Positions 1 through 11,416 of a stretch of DNA of 64,000 nucleotides are shown piece after piece; the first letter of the stretch is position 1, and each line of letters starts with the position of its first letter. The notes under the pieces are model-generated. The model saw nothing but the letters and a program-made list of their open reading frames with translations, made no database searches and had not been told where the DNA came from. The stretch is from the NCBI RefSeq assembly GCF_026210795.1, contig NC_089449.1, positions 620,001 to 684,000 of the forward strand. Reading direction: 5' to 3'. The stretch comes from Rhizophagus irregularis (lineage: Eukaryota > Glomeromycota > Glomeromycetes > Glomerales > Glomeraceae). A program made the translations under genes and the position numbers.

Positions 1-1568
1 ACTGTATTCTTTATAGTTAAGACCCGCTTGATCGGAAGTCACCGACCAGCAGTAAATTACGACAATCGTTATGAAAATATCCTTCTATATAAAGTTTTAT
101 TAACATGTCTTTTGTGTAATAAGTAAAGTTTATCATCGAATTGAATTGCATTTACTGATTTTACTCTAAAAATTTCATGAACTTCTGAAAAAAATTGATT
201 GCTATATTTTATTAAAATATAAGTGTGTTATTATTACTCTCTTACTTGATGGGCAAGTATCATCCCCGGCGCAACGTGACGGGTTACGCCTAGTTCCATA
301 AAAAAATAATGGCTAAAAAATTTTGATGTATTAAGCTGATCATAGAAATCCCATAAGAATTTCAGAATTCGGTCAAAGAGTTTCTTAATAACTTTATTTA
401 TTATATAATTTTTTTTCCATAAATAGATTAGACGGAAGACTGGATAAAGGGGGGAAGAATTCTTATAAAATTTTGACGTATTTTTGATAGATATCTAGCA
501 CATTCTAAATCTATATTCTAGTTTATAACATAATAACATAAATACATACTATCATATGTTTGGTATATTTGACAGCAGGATTTCTGTAAATGTAACTTAA
601 ATTTGGCATAAAAAAGCGAAAATCTTAACTATAAAAAAATTGGTATGGTTACGTGTATGTGCATAACATTACAGGAGACTGACATATAACGATTTAATGT
701 ATCTTTTTTACGCAGCACCCAAGACGATATCACTATGCAACTCTGTATCTTTACCAACACAACAAGAATTGAGTGCAGTAATAATTGTAAATAACGCTAC
801 AGCAGGCATTACTATTTACTAACAGATTTGCAGTCCTTACTTGACATACGATACGAATCAAATGTGATTAATAAGGATAATTTCTTGGACAAATAAATGG
901 AATATTTCCCATTTCATTTCTTGTAAAAATAGTATATAAAACTAAAAAAAGTTAATAAACTGTCTTATTGCTCTTAATTAAAAAAAAGAAAACTCACTCA
1001 TGATTGCTAAGAAAATTAGAGGTACACTATTATTAAATTCAAATAGGTTAATTATATCTATCGCTTTTTAGATAAAAAAAAAATTTTTAAAAAATTTTAT
1101 ATATATTACCTAACTCTAATAATTCTATAAGGATAATTATTAATATCATTACTTCTAGTGAAATGGTGACGGTAAAAACTACTCACTACGAAAAATTAGT
1201 AAAAATTTCAAATATTTAAGAAAGTATTAAGAAGTATTTTATTTAAATTTATAACTTACTGTTCAAGACGAGTGCGGTTAGATACCTATATTAAAAGATC
1301 GATAACAGATAACTTTAATAACTAAATCTTATAAATTATCAAATACATATGATATCTTTTATTACTTACACATAATCTATAGGATGTAGTTTTAATCCGC
1401 TATCTGTCTGGCAACCTCTAGTTTTTTTGAAAAAAAAAAACAATAATGATATAAATAATTTTATCGGCAGACCGATCAAATGAAAAAAAACTTTGGTGCT
1501 GAAATGCTGAAATGAACATGAACATTGAATCAATAAATAATTCTAACCTAGTGAGAAAGATACTAGCC
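1..1568. other. AT-rich non-coding flank
   Basis: I see no gene here. The stretch at about 790-960 (ending in a motif close to TTTCATTTCTTGTAAAAA) is repeated in diverged form at 48,255-48,390, so part of this flank is an old dispersed repeat. Short open frames have no domain, splice context or paralogue support. Confidence 0.5.
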
Positions 1569-1576
1569 CAGCAAGG

Positions 1577-1718
1577 CAGTGTTGTCAAATGACACTGAAA
1601 TGACATTGAAATGACATCAAATGATATTAAATGACATCAATTTTACTATGAAAAAGTATGAGAAATGATAAATGTCATTTGAAAAATGGGCAAATGACAT
1701 GGCAATTTAACAACACTG
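1577..1718. mobile_element. hAT-like MITE, 142 bp, with 8-bp target duplication
   Basis: The element begins CAGTGTTGT and ends ACAACACTG as inverted ends. It is flanked on both sides by a perfect 8-bp direct repeat, CAGCAAGG (1569-1576 and 1719-1726). CAGTG-type ends and 8-bp duplications are typical of hAT transposons. The interior has no coding capacity but holds several AAATGACAT-like repeats, some in reverse near the right end. It is a non-autonomous element. Confidence 0.85.
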
Positions 1719-1726
1719 CAGCAAGG

Positions 1727-2565
1727 GACAAGGTAGGAAAAATGATCGTCATTATTGTAATTATCGTGTTTGTTTGTATAGATCAGGCGTGTCTATACAT
1801 GTAATCCCAATCCCCTTTATAGCAAATTCGACTTTTTTTTTGGTTATTTAGATAGTTTCTTACACGAATCCAATATTAATTTGATAGTTCCAGATTATTA
1901 ATTTAAATGAGTGTGATACTATATGAAGTTTTATGGAAATTTGACAAAAAAGAAGAGATCAAAGTAAGTTATACCTCATATGACTCAAAAGAAAAAGAAT
2001 CCCGAATGCCACTTTCTTAAATATAATAAATTGCCGCATCTGTAAACGGAAAACAAAATGAGGTCCAAAAAAAAAAATAATGTGTTACTTCTATTAATAA
2101 ATATAATTATATTAACTCGTAATACAAATATTGCGATAAAAAATGATTCGTGACCAAAATTTAAAATCTGTCAATTTTTTTTTTCACGTGAGTATGATAT
2201 TTATTGTATTTGTTTGTTCATATTGTTCATCTAATTGAAATCCAAATTAATTTATTTATTCGGTTATCATTATCTAATCTCATCCTTTTTTGGTTCGGCT
2301 CTGAATAAAGACAAAATAATTTTAATTAAACTTTATTATTTAATTTGAAATTTCTGCAATTCTTGCCAATTTGCTGTACGCCTTATCTTTAAAATTATAA
2401 TTCCTTTACTACTATCTATCATTTACGCCAGTACCCATGAGCGATCGCACGACAATTTAATTGATGCATACCACTTAAATTGGATTTATCGGAGCCCAAT
2501 TTTAAAGTCATGTTTAAAAATAAAAACCAATCAAAGTAGTAATTCCGATCATTTGACTGGGGTGA
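1727..2565. other. non-coding AT-rich stretch
   Basis: No gene, RNA or recognisable element seen. Only simple A/T runs and short unsupported open frames. Confidence 0.4.
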
Positions 2566-2870
2566 ATAAATCACCTCGTTCATCGTGGTCTGACCAATAG
2601 TTTTTAAAAGGTCATTTCGGACCGCAGTCCCCTATAAGTCTCATTGGTTGATATTCCGGACCGCAGTAAATAAAAATACTTAGAAAATTTCATACACTTA
2701 AACTAAATATAATACTGCGCCCCACAATTAATAAATTTACTAGGTAAACTGCGCCATTTTTGATAATTTCTAATTTAAGGTTGTCACATGTTAAATCTCT
2801 TTGGACTAAAATATAAGTTTATAACTTATCTGTTATTGCAGACCGAATTCCAAAATTAACTAAAAAAAGA
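2566..2870. repeat. LTR-like inverted repeat, left copy
   Basis: About 300 bp that reappears in inverted orientation at 4290-4590. A core around the TAATACTGCG motif (about 2690-2760) also matches the outer 3' part of the LTRs at 37.3-37.9 and 46.9-47.6 kb, in the same orientation as written there. I read it as a diverged LTR fragment. Together the two copies bracket the frameshifted gene copy at 3.3 kb. Confidence 0.55.
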
Positions 2871-3333
2871 AATTTCTTCCGATTAAGTATAACGATTATT
2901 ACTATTAATGCAATATAAAATAAAAAATTCTTAATGAATTATATACAATTATTGATTCACTAGTTATTATTTATGGTTTTGTATGTAATATTTTGTTTTA
3001 ATAAAATAAATTATAAATTGGTTAGCTAATTGATCATTCATTTATGCAAATTAATTTTATTAAACTAACTTGTTATAAAAATGGTAAAAATTATGTATGT
3101 TCTTTCTCTGAAGAAAAATTCCGCAAAAAAAGCACTTCTATTCTAAAAGGTATAGTGTAAAAGTCCAAAATAAATATAAAAAGTATAAAAGTTAAAAATT
3201 TTGGTTTTTGTTTTAGCAAATTGAATATATTTTTTTTTTTAAAAAAAAATAAAAGATAAAAAATAATTTTCAAAAAATATCATTTAATATAGAAAAAAAT
3301 TCACGTTTAATTTTGTGCATACACTATTCAAAA

Positions 3334-3711
3334 ATGGTCAACGAACCAACCGATGAGAACTTGTCTCACGTAACTACTGCAAGACAACTCGTCCAAGATC
3401 ACCAAATTTCGCAAGATGTTATCTCGAATTTCTTTTACAGACCACCAAATGATTATCAAATTTACGATATTAGTTATAGGGAAATACAAATATCTTTTGA
3501 ACTTGTATCTGAACTCTTAGACAGTAACAATAATACTAGTTACTCAGTTCAACCAAATAATTCACACGAATTTTATTTTCTCAAAGCTGAAGAAAAAAAA
3601 TGTTATAAAGTCACTTGTGTATTAATCCTACATTCGTCAATCGTTGAATATTTAAATAAAAACATTCATGATGGAGTGAATTTAATCATAATGAACAACA
3701 ACAAGAAATAA
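3334..3711 (+). pseudogene. unrecognised 148-aa-family gene, frameshifted copy
   Basis: Near-identical to the intact copy at 7644-8090, including at least 150 bp of upstream sequence and the 3' flank (3712-4070 against 8091-8440). The first in-frame ATG is at 3334; a longer frame upstream needs a TTG start. Near codon 109 this copy has an extra GAT and lacks one T relative to the other copy. The net shift of two bases replaces the last 39 residues and stops at 125 codons. I do not recognise the family. The product would be soluble, acidic and without obvious signal or membrane segments. The copy is probably a pseudogene, though a shortened protein could still be made. Confidence 0.65.
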
Positions 3712-4289
3712 ATGTTGAATTTTCTAGGGAACTCAAAGAAAATCTTGAATATTATTTGAAACAATTTCTTGCAACGAAATAAGTTTACAATTATATATAT
3801 ACTTTTTTAATTCAAAAAATATGTAATAATTAAGTTTTTTTATGAACCTAATATGAATTTGTTTATTTCTTACATTTTATGTATTGATTTTTTAAAAATA
3901 ATCCTTAAGAAAATTATGTTTTAGTCTATTATAAAATAAGCAACGTTTTAGTATCAGAATCATGACCTAGTAATAATATGGATACAATATTATTATCCAT
4001 ACATATATCAACTACCATAAATGATTCGATTTTTTTTACATTATTTAATCGTTCTTTTCGTGTATTATTTCCATATCACGATAATATTAAAGATTTTCCA
4101 AATCGATTAATTTTTTATTTTTAATAAAAAAAGAATATTTTTCGAAATGGCAGTTATTTACTTATTCAATGTTCACTTCGATTCATTTGATTTTTCAATA
4201 CTTTCGGTCATATTTAAAAAAGTAAATAAAAATACTTTCTTCCGATATTATTAAATACTAGGCATTGTTATAACAAGGTAGCTTTCATT

Positions 4290-4590
4290 TTTTAGTTAAT
4301 TTTGGAATTCGGTCTGGACCGTAAACAATAACAGGTAAGTTATAAACTTATATTTTAGTCCAAAGAGATTTAACATGTGACAACCTTAAATTAGAAATTA
4401 TCAAAAATGGCGCAGTTTCCTAGTAAATTTATTAATTGTGGGGCGCAGTATTGTATTTAGTTTAAGTGTATGAAATTTTCTAAGTATTTTTATTTACTGC
4501 GGTCCGGAATATCAACTGCGAGCCGAAATGACCTTAAACTAATATTGGTCGGTCCAGAATGAACGTTAAACTAGAGGTGATTTATTTTAT
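4290..4590. repeat. LTR-like inverted repeat, right copy
   Basis: Reverse complement of 2566-2870, sharing the TCCGGACCGCAGT-like block, the TACTGCGCC block and the outer AATAAATCACCTC block. With its partner it brackets a 1.4-kb interval carrying the gene copy at 3334-3711. Confidence 0.55.
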
Positions 4591-4615
4591 TGGAGGCCAT
4601 TAAAAGTAATTGTGT

Positions 4616-5240
4616 CGATGGGATATTTAGTTAATTTAAATATAACCAGAATTACCAAAAAATATAGAAACCATGAAAACTAAGAAATTTTTCATGCGGC
4701 GAACCAATAGAAATTAATGCTACTAATGTCTAAAAATATCGATCATTAAAATCCCGAATGATTATTCTAAAAAAAAAAAATAATACAATCCCTTTTGCAT
4801 GATATGATTATTTTTCTTTTATATCCTTTTCTGATTTTTAAATAATGTCAATAATGTAGAATTTCGCCATAACAGTAAAACCAAATTCACAAATTTACGC
4901 CGATCAATATATTTATGACGTATTGTGCCAAACAAAAATACAAGAACCATGAAAATAATTCTTACGCTATTTACGCTATTTGAATATTTACAATCTTGTT
5001 CCTGCATTCCCTCACTTTTCTTTGTTATTTACATGCATGAAATGCATAAAGTTTGGCGAAAAAAAACCCTCGAAAAAAATTTTTTTTTTTTCCCAATTTG
5101 TTTGTACATTACGCAGTACTTATACTCTTCGCTTAACAATTCTAATTCAAAGTTCTAACCTATTCCGAATTAGTTAGATAATTAAAATAACAAATAAGGT
5201 AATAAAGGATTTAATATGAAACAATTCGTAGCCCAAGTGC
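4616..5240. repeat. composite of two repeat fragments
   Basis: The part at 4616-4695 matches the region just upstream of the ubiquitin-like/ART gene (26,820-26,890 and its copy near 15,290-15,360). From about 4690 to 5240 the sequence matches, inverted, the 5' part of the dispersed 60-aa-ORF repeat at 9840-10,570, and the same part again near 49.9, 54.4 and 56.8 kb. The expected 60-aa ORF is absent, so this copy is truncated at the junction near 4690. Short ORFs inside are not credible genes. Confidence 0.55.
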
Positions 5241-5639
5241 CCAACAATACGGTAGTGAAACCGCGAAATTCCGAAATATTTCGTCACATGACTAAACCGA
5301 AAATTATGACTAAACTGAATTATACTCAAACATAAATTATGTGTGCTAAAATTAAAATATATGATTTAATTTTTTTCAAAAATTCTCACATTATGTGATA
5401 TTATTTGGTGAAATATGTATATTATTTGTAAAAAATTGCTTTATCCACCATTAAAATGCGAATTTATTTTTAATAACAAGATTACATGATGATGATTAGA
5501 ACCTTTGGAAAAACTGGTATTTTACTGAAAACTTTGGAAAAAACTTTTATTTTACTGCGGATTATGCAAGAAGATTCAAATTATGTGCGATTAATTAAAA
5601 TTAACCGAACTACAACTTTCGCTCCGATTCTTAATATTT

Positions 5640-7314
5640 TGATTGTTACTTTATTTTATTGTAATCGTAATTTTGTGAAATACAATAGATAATCTACCAT
5701 CAACGAATTCAAAGAAAATATTCTTGATAAATATGACTCTTTGAAACACTATCTAAAAGGAAGCTTTACAATGTATCGTTTTGAAAAAAATACTGCTATT
5801 TTAAAGTTCAAATAATTAAAAAAATATCATCAAATTATTTGTAACACAACATTTTTTTTTAATAATAATTAATTTTTAAACGGTTTTTTTAAAATGAACT
5901 CCTGTATAAATAGCAGATAAACAGATTTATTAAAATTTAACAAACAATATTACTGTATTTATGTTGAAATTAATAATCGTAAATTCTTAATATATTACAA
6001 TAATTTGGATCTTCTCATCGAAAAATTAATAATAATAAAAGGTATTAATACTGTATCGGTAAGAAAGAAAAAAAAAATTTTTTTTTAAGGGATGATGGGT
6101 AAAGCAAAATCACCTGTTAAAATATTGAAAGGGTTTCAATGAAAATTCCAAAATTAAAGAAAATCGGATCTAACCAAGAAACATCTATTTTCTGTGATTT
6201 TTTTTAATTTAATAATAAACGATATTTTTTATGTACAGTGCCCGGAAAAAAGTCAGTAACCACGTAAAAAATTAGCAATTAGTTAGTGAAGTTTACCACT
6301 AAGTAAACTTTTTTTCATAATAAATAAATCGCCTTAAAATTGTGCGTCATAATGAATTACATTTATCCTAAAATTTTTAAGCTAATTAAATTCAAAATGA
6401 ATTATATAGTGCAATTTTTATTTGAAAATTTTGTATTTTTATAATAAATTTTCAACTATAAATAACTGTTAAATTTTTTAGTCTTAATATGTTGTGATTA
6501 ATTAAGAAAATTTGTTGGCTATGTTAAAAAACATTGGTCCTTAAAATTTCAGGTTGTCTGGATATATATTCGTTAAGTTCGCTTTGTTTAAATGCAAAAT
6601 TTCGTGATGAATCACGTGATTGAAGATCATTTCTATTTATTTATAGCTTGTTTGTCGATCATTTATTTGTCTCGTACATTTCAAACTTCTTATTGAAAGA
6701 ATGTCAGCAAAATTTAAAAAAAATTTATAGATTTTAAGTACAAGTTTTATAAAATAACAAAGATAATCAGTCATGATCGATTGTAAAATTTTGTAATTAA
6801 GTCAAGCAAACCTTAGTATAAAGTATGAATCCGATTAATCTTAAATTTTAAAGCACCATGTTTTTTAACATAGTAACCAACAAGTTTGCTTATTCGATTA
6901 GAATACTTCAAGACCAAAAAATTTAATGATTAATTATAACCAAAAATTTTGTTAAAAATACTGAAATATATGGACAAAAATTGTAATAAATAACTCAATA
7001 TAGATCAAATTAATACGAAATTTTCAGGATATATATAATTCATTATAATACACAGCTTTACTTATTTCATAAAGAGTAATTTTATTAGTATAAAAAAAAG
7101 TTTACTTAATAGTAAACTTTGTTAATTAATTGCTAATTTTTTAATTGGTTACTGACTTTTTTCTGGACACTGTATCTTGCAGATAATCCTCCACTTTGAA
7201 TGAATGACTCCTTAATTGGCAATTTTAACTAAGTCAACTCCTGGCTTTGTATTAATTTCCAAAAAAGGATTAGTGTAAATCTAGAATATCACATATTTGA
7301 ATTTATATCCCATA
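5640..7314. repeat. segmental duplication shared with 26.0-26.8 kb
   Basis: This stretch is collinear with about 26,035-26,765 at high identity. The difference is an insertion of 937 bp here (the element at 6236-7172). At 26.8 kb the sequence runs on into the ubiquitin-like/ART gene; here it stops at the MITE at 7315. No gene is evident inside. Confidence 0.75.
6236..7172. mobile_element. Tc1/mariner-type non-autonomous element, 937 bp
   Basis: Starts CAGTGCCCGG and ends CCAGACACTG on the complementary reading, with inverted ends of about 27 bp that include a TCAGTAACC / GGTTACTGA pair. It is flanked by TA on both sides (6234-6235 and 7173-7174). The paralogous segment at 26.6 kb is an empty site with a single TA. 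CAGTG ends and TA duplication are typical of the Tc1/mariner superfamily. No transposase frame is present. Confidence 0.85.
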
Positions 7315-7482
7315 GAAATAATGTATTTACCGCACCCTGCGTTACAAATTTATATATATTTTTATGTTTATCATTTGCCATTTTAAGGGGGGGTGCTGTG
7401 TATAAACTAAAGATCGACATAAACAATTTACAAAAAAGGAAGGATGCGTTGTAACGCAGGGTGCGGTAAATAAATTCACTCA
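7315..7482 (+). mobile_element. 168-bp MITE, copy 1 (inversion breakpoint)
   Basis: Inverted inner repeats TTTACCGCACCCTGCG / CGCAGGGTGCGGTAAA. The left flank is TATCCCATA. The right flank is AATATAAA, which does not match the left. The same 168-bp element in opposite orientation at 15,436 has the complementary mismatched flanks, so the two copies have recombined. A 9-bp duplication (TATCCCATA) is recovered by pairing flanks between copies and suggests a Mutator-type MITE. The 64-aa frame across it is a by-product of the palindrome. Confidence 0.8.
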
Positions 7483-7643
7483 AATATAAAAAGTATAAAA
7501 GCTAAAAATTTTGGTTTTTTGTTTAAGCAAATTGAATGTTTTTTTTTTTTTGAAGAAAAATAAAAATAAAAAATAATTTTCAAAAAATATCATTTAATAT
7601 AGAAAAAAATTCACGTTTAATTTTGTGCATACACTATTCAAAA

Positions 7644-8090
7644 ATGGTCAACGAACCAACCGATGAGAACTTGTCTCACGTAACCACTGCAAGACAACTC
7701 GTCCAAGATCACCAAATTTCGCAAGATGTTATCTCGAATTTCTTTTACAGACCACCAAATGATTATCAAATTTACGATATTAGTTATAGGGAAATACAAA
7801 TATCTTTTGAACTTGTATCTGAACTCTTAGACAGTAACAATAATACTAGTTACTCAGTTCAACCAAATAATTCACACGAATTTTATTTTCTCAAAACTGA
7901 AGAAAAAAAATGTTATAAAGTCACTTGTGTATTAATCCCACATTCGTCAATCGTTGAATATTTAAATAAAAATATTCATGGAGTTGAATTTAATCATAAT
8001 GAACAACAACAAGAAATAAATGTTGAATTTTCTAGGGAACTCAAAGAAAATCTTGAATATTATTTGAAACAATTTCTTGCAACGAAATAA
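7644..8090 (+). CDS. unrecognised 148-aa protein, intact copy
   Basis: The ATG at 7644 opens 148 codons. A longer frame exists only from a TTG at 7623, so I start at 7644. The sequence is polar, with a region of short hydrophobic stretches in the middle and a helical, charged C-terminus ending near LKQFLATK. No signal peptide, membrane segment or known domain is visible. A near-identical copy at 3334 is frameshifted near codon 109, which makes this one the likely functional version. Upstream sequence beyond about 170 bp was replaced by an inversion (breakpoint in the MITE at 7315), so its distal promoter differs from that of the 3.3-kb copy. A real gene is plausible, but there is no functional assignment. 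Confidence 0.6.
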   Translation: MVNEPTDENLSHVTTARQLVQDHQISQDVISNFFYRPPNDYQIYDISYREIQISFELVSELLDSNNNTSYSVQPNNSHEFYFLKTEEKKCYKVTCVLIPHSSIVEYLNKNIHGVEFNHNEQQQEINVEFSRELKENLEYYLKQFLATK

Positions 8091-8439
8091 GTTTCAATTA
8101 TATACTTTTTTAATTCAAAAAATATGTAGTTTTTTTATGAACCTAATATGAATTTGTTTATTTCTTATATTTTATGTATTGATTTTTTAAAAATAATCCT
8201 TAAGAAAATTATGTTTTAGTCTATTATAAAATAAGCAACGTTTTAGTATCAGAATCATGACCTAGTAATAATATGGATACAATATTATCCATACATATAT
8301 CAACTATCATAAAATGATTCGATTTTTTTTACATTATTTAATCGTTCTTTTTCGTGTATTATTTCCATATCACGATAATATTAAAGATTTTCCAAATCGA
8401 TTAATTTTTTATTTTTAATAAAAAAGAATATTTTTCGAA

Positions 8440-8862
8440 ATGACAATCATTTTTCTTAGCTGGACTAGCATCCTTCTCATTAGGTGAGAGTTATTTACTT
8501 ATCCAATGTTCATTTCAGCACAAAGTTTTTTTTTCTTTTGATTGGCCTGATCCAATAAAATTATTTATTGTCGAAACATTATTATGTTTGACAATATTGA
8601 CTGACCATGTGGCCTTTGGCCACCTGATAAATCATTATATAGTACAGTAATAATTTTTTAATTTTAATTATATAAAAATCATAATTATATTAATCAAATT
8701 GGCACATTTATTAATAATTTTTAGAAAATATTTACTTTAGATATCATTGTGATTTGTTACTACAATTTAGAATAGTATAAAAATCAAATTTGGTATATGT
8801 TGATCACAAACTAAGAAATTACGTTAAACATCTGTCCAGCCTGGCGTGCCATATAATACTGC
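8440..8862. other. non-coding spacer
   Basis: AT-rich sequence between the 3' flank of the 148-aa gene and the element at 8863. Nothing recognised. Confidence 0.4.
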
Positions 8863-9502
8863 CTAGGGGATAGATAAATAACGGGGGGCCAACTCAGCGT
8901 TACACAAGTTAGTGGTCATGAGACCGAACTGAAGCCATACAAAAATTTATAAGCGTACCCATGTTTTTAAAGTGGATCGGCCAATAATTTATTTTAATTT
9001 AATAAAAAATTTTTCTGCCATAACGGCAAAATCCGAAACTATGTTAAATTTTTTTCAAAATATCGTTTATATATCCTTTAAAAAATACGATCAAGCTTTT
9101 AAAATACCTCCAAACCATAGAAAATTTTATTACACATTTGAAAATATTATAAAATAAAAGAAGAAAACCCTATTTTTGAATGTTTTAAATAAAAATATTT
9201 ATAACTTTATATTGGAAATTCCAAAGAAAAACAAGATAGAATCTGACTTTTTACTACTAAAGTAACAAACGAAAACTTATAAAAATTAATAAATAAATAA
9301 CCAGTGGTCCAATTTAAGTAGAAACACTTCGCCTATATAAGGTTAACATGGATAAACTTAACTTTTGAAATCGGCTACGTTTCTTTAAACGTGTATCGAA
9401 AAAATAAATTTTTATACAATTTTATAACCATTTTTATAAGACTTCAGTTCGGGTAAGTCCGTGTAACCCTGAGTTGGCCCCCGTTATTTATCTATCCCCT
9501 AG
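8863..9502. mobile_element. DNA-transposon-derived element, 640 bp
   Basis: Inverted ends of about 40 bp start TAGGGGATAGATAAATAACG and end with its complement, including a GTGTAAC/GTTACAC pair. A 7-bp direct repeat ATACTGC lies on both sides (8856-8862 and 9503-9509). The interior has no transposase; the 61-aa frame at 8972 is not supported. The ends and 7-8-bp duplication are compatible with a hAT-type non-autonomous element, but the superfamily is uncertain. Confidence 0.75.
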
Positions 9503-11171
9503 ATACTGCACGTGAGTCACTGGTCACGTTATAGTTTTAAAATTACGCTGAAATTAGGAGGTCTGTACAAATAATGTGACGAATAGGATTTTCGCTACTA
9601 AAAAATTTCTCTGTCCCTCAGATACTTATGAAAATGAGGGATGTGGGCTCGCCCGCCCGCCCGGCTCGGGTCATTTGTCATTTCAAGTCATTTTATCAAG
9701 AAAAATTGTTCAAGTGACTTATTTGATTGGCCTAAATTTGGACATTAAGTTCATTACATAAATCATGCAACTAAATTACACGACTAAATCACGCGACGAA
9801 TCGTTTGACCGGCATTACCTATATAGTACCCGTATGGCACGCTTGTTTGAGCACTTGAGCTACGAATTGTTTCATATTAAATCCCTTATTACCTTATCCT
9901 GTTATTTAAATATCTAACTAATTCGGAATAGGTTAGAACTTTGAATTGTTAGAATAGTATAAGTACTGCATAATGTATTGTACAGACAAATTGGGAAGAA
10001 AAAATTTTTTTTCGAGGGTTTTTTTTCGTCAGACTTTATACATTTCATGCATGCAAATAACAAAGAAAAGTGAAGCAAGATTGTAAATATTCAAATAGCG
10101 TAAATAGCGTAAGAATTATTTTCAAATAACAAAGAAAGTCATATAATGGTTCTTGTATTTTTGTTTGGCACAATACGTCATAAATATAATTATATGGAAT
10201 TATGTTGATCGGCGTAAATTTGTAAAATACATATGAATTTGGACTAAATGGATTAGTTTATGTCAAATAATAAGTATTAAAAAAGAAAATTTTAACTTCA
10301 GTTTTTACCGATTTTTATTTTATTATGGGCGAAATTCTACATTATTGACATTATTTGTTAGATGTTAAAAATCAAAAAAGGATATAAAGGATATAAAAAG
10401 AAAATACTCATATCATGCAAAAAAGGAAATCTTTATTTGTATTATTTTTTAAACAATACAACTTTTTTTAGAATAATCATTCGTTAATCAATTAAGAAAA
10501 CGCGGGATTTTTAATGATCGATATTTTGACATCACGTGTTTTGGTAGCATTAATTTCTATTGGTCGCCGCAGTATTGGCTTGGGTATCATGTGATACTGT
10601 GTAACATTGATCCATTTACCATAAAAAAAACTTTCGGTTCTTTAATATTATGCATGCAAATAATAACAAAGGAAGGCAAAGAAGGAATAAAGTTCAAAAC
10701 TTGGACTATTATAAATTATTCTTTGTAATTATTACGCTATTTAATAATTACAATATTGTCCATCACTTTATACGTCATAAACATATTTTAAATTATAACT
10801 CAGTCGTTAAAATTATTCTCCTTATATTTAATTTGGGCGTAAATTTGCATATGAATTTGGATTAAATCGTCAAGATCAAGAATATTTTTTGCCGTTTCTT
10901 TTTGAATATAAATCAGGTATAATGACTTGAATTACTATGTGCGGTTAATTATTACGAAAATCCATGGTTTAAAAGTAGATATAAAAAGAAATAATAATTT
11001 TATGCAACAAGGAGGTTTTATCCGTATTATCTTTTTTTGACAATACAAATTTTTGTGTATCATTTCCATTACTATCTTAATACCTTTTAAGTAAAACAAG
11101 CTACAAAATTTTCATACAAAGAAACACGAGAATTATTAAACCATATTATTTTTTTATCACAAAAAGTTACG

Positions 11172-11180
11172 TATATAAAG
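11172..11180 (+). promoter_or_regulatory. TATA-like box of the 60-aa ORF, copy A
   Basis: TATATAAAG lies 54 bp before the ATG at 11,234, followed by a C/T-rich CTCTCCCCTTTCC stretch. The corresponding minus-strand copies keep a CCTTTTATTCC-like block at similar distance, so the upstream region is conserved with the ORF. Confidence 0.4.
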
Positions 11181-11233
11181 CTCTCCCCTTTCCATTCTGT
11201 TAAATAAATAATTTTTATTGTTTTTTGTAAAAA

Positions 11234-11416
11234 ATGTCTTTTTCTAATCGATCATATCAATTCCAACTCTACAAGGAAAGAAGGTTAAGAAAAATTATAA
11301 ATCATTATCGAAGATTCGCATCGAATAATGGCATGCTTAGAAGGATTTCAAACCTTCCCCAACAAAATTCGACTAATTCATTCGTGAATCAACTATTTAA
11401 TGGGTCGCCATTCTAA
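11234..11416 (+). CDS. 60-aa basic protein of dispersed repeat, copy A
   Basis: 60 codons from ATG. The N-terminal half is strongly basic (KERRLRKIINHYRR region, residues 14-27). The C-terminal half is almost invariant among five copies (LRRISNLPQQNSTNSF followed by VNQLFNGS). Relative to the copies at 48.6 and 55.8 kb it lacks one AGA codon, an in-frame change. No known domain; the basic half could bind nucleic acid or act as a nuclear-import signal, which is inference. It sits in a dispersed repeat with its own TATA-like box. Unknown function, but maintenance of the frame argues for a real product. Confidence 0.55.
   Translation: MSFSNRSYQFQLYKERRLRKIINHYRRFASNNGMLRRISNLPQQNSTNSFVNQLFNGSPF

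Noticed and set aside
7289-7483. 64-70-codon ORF shared by 7.3 and 15.4 kb as a conserved protein
   Set aside because: It is the translation of a palindromic 168-bp MITE, so conservation reflects the element and not a protein.
9630-9670. Short GC-rich island (GCTCGCCCGCCCGCCCGG)
   Set aside because: Striking in this genome but only about 30 bp, with no associated gene or repeat that I could identify.
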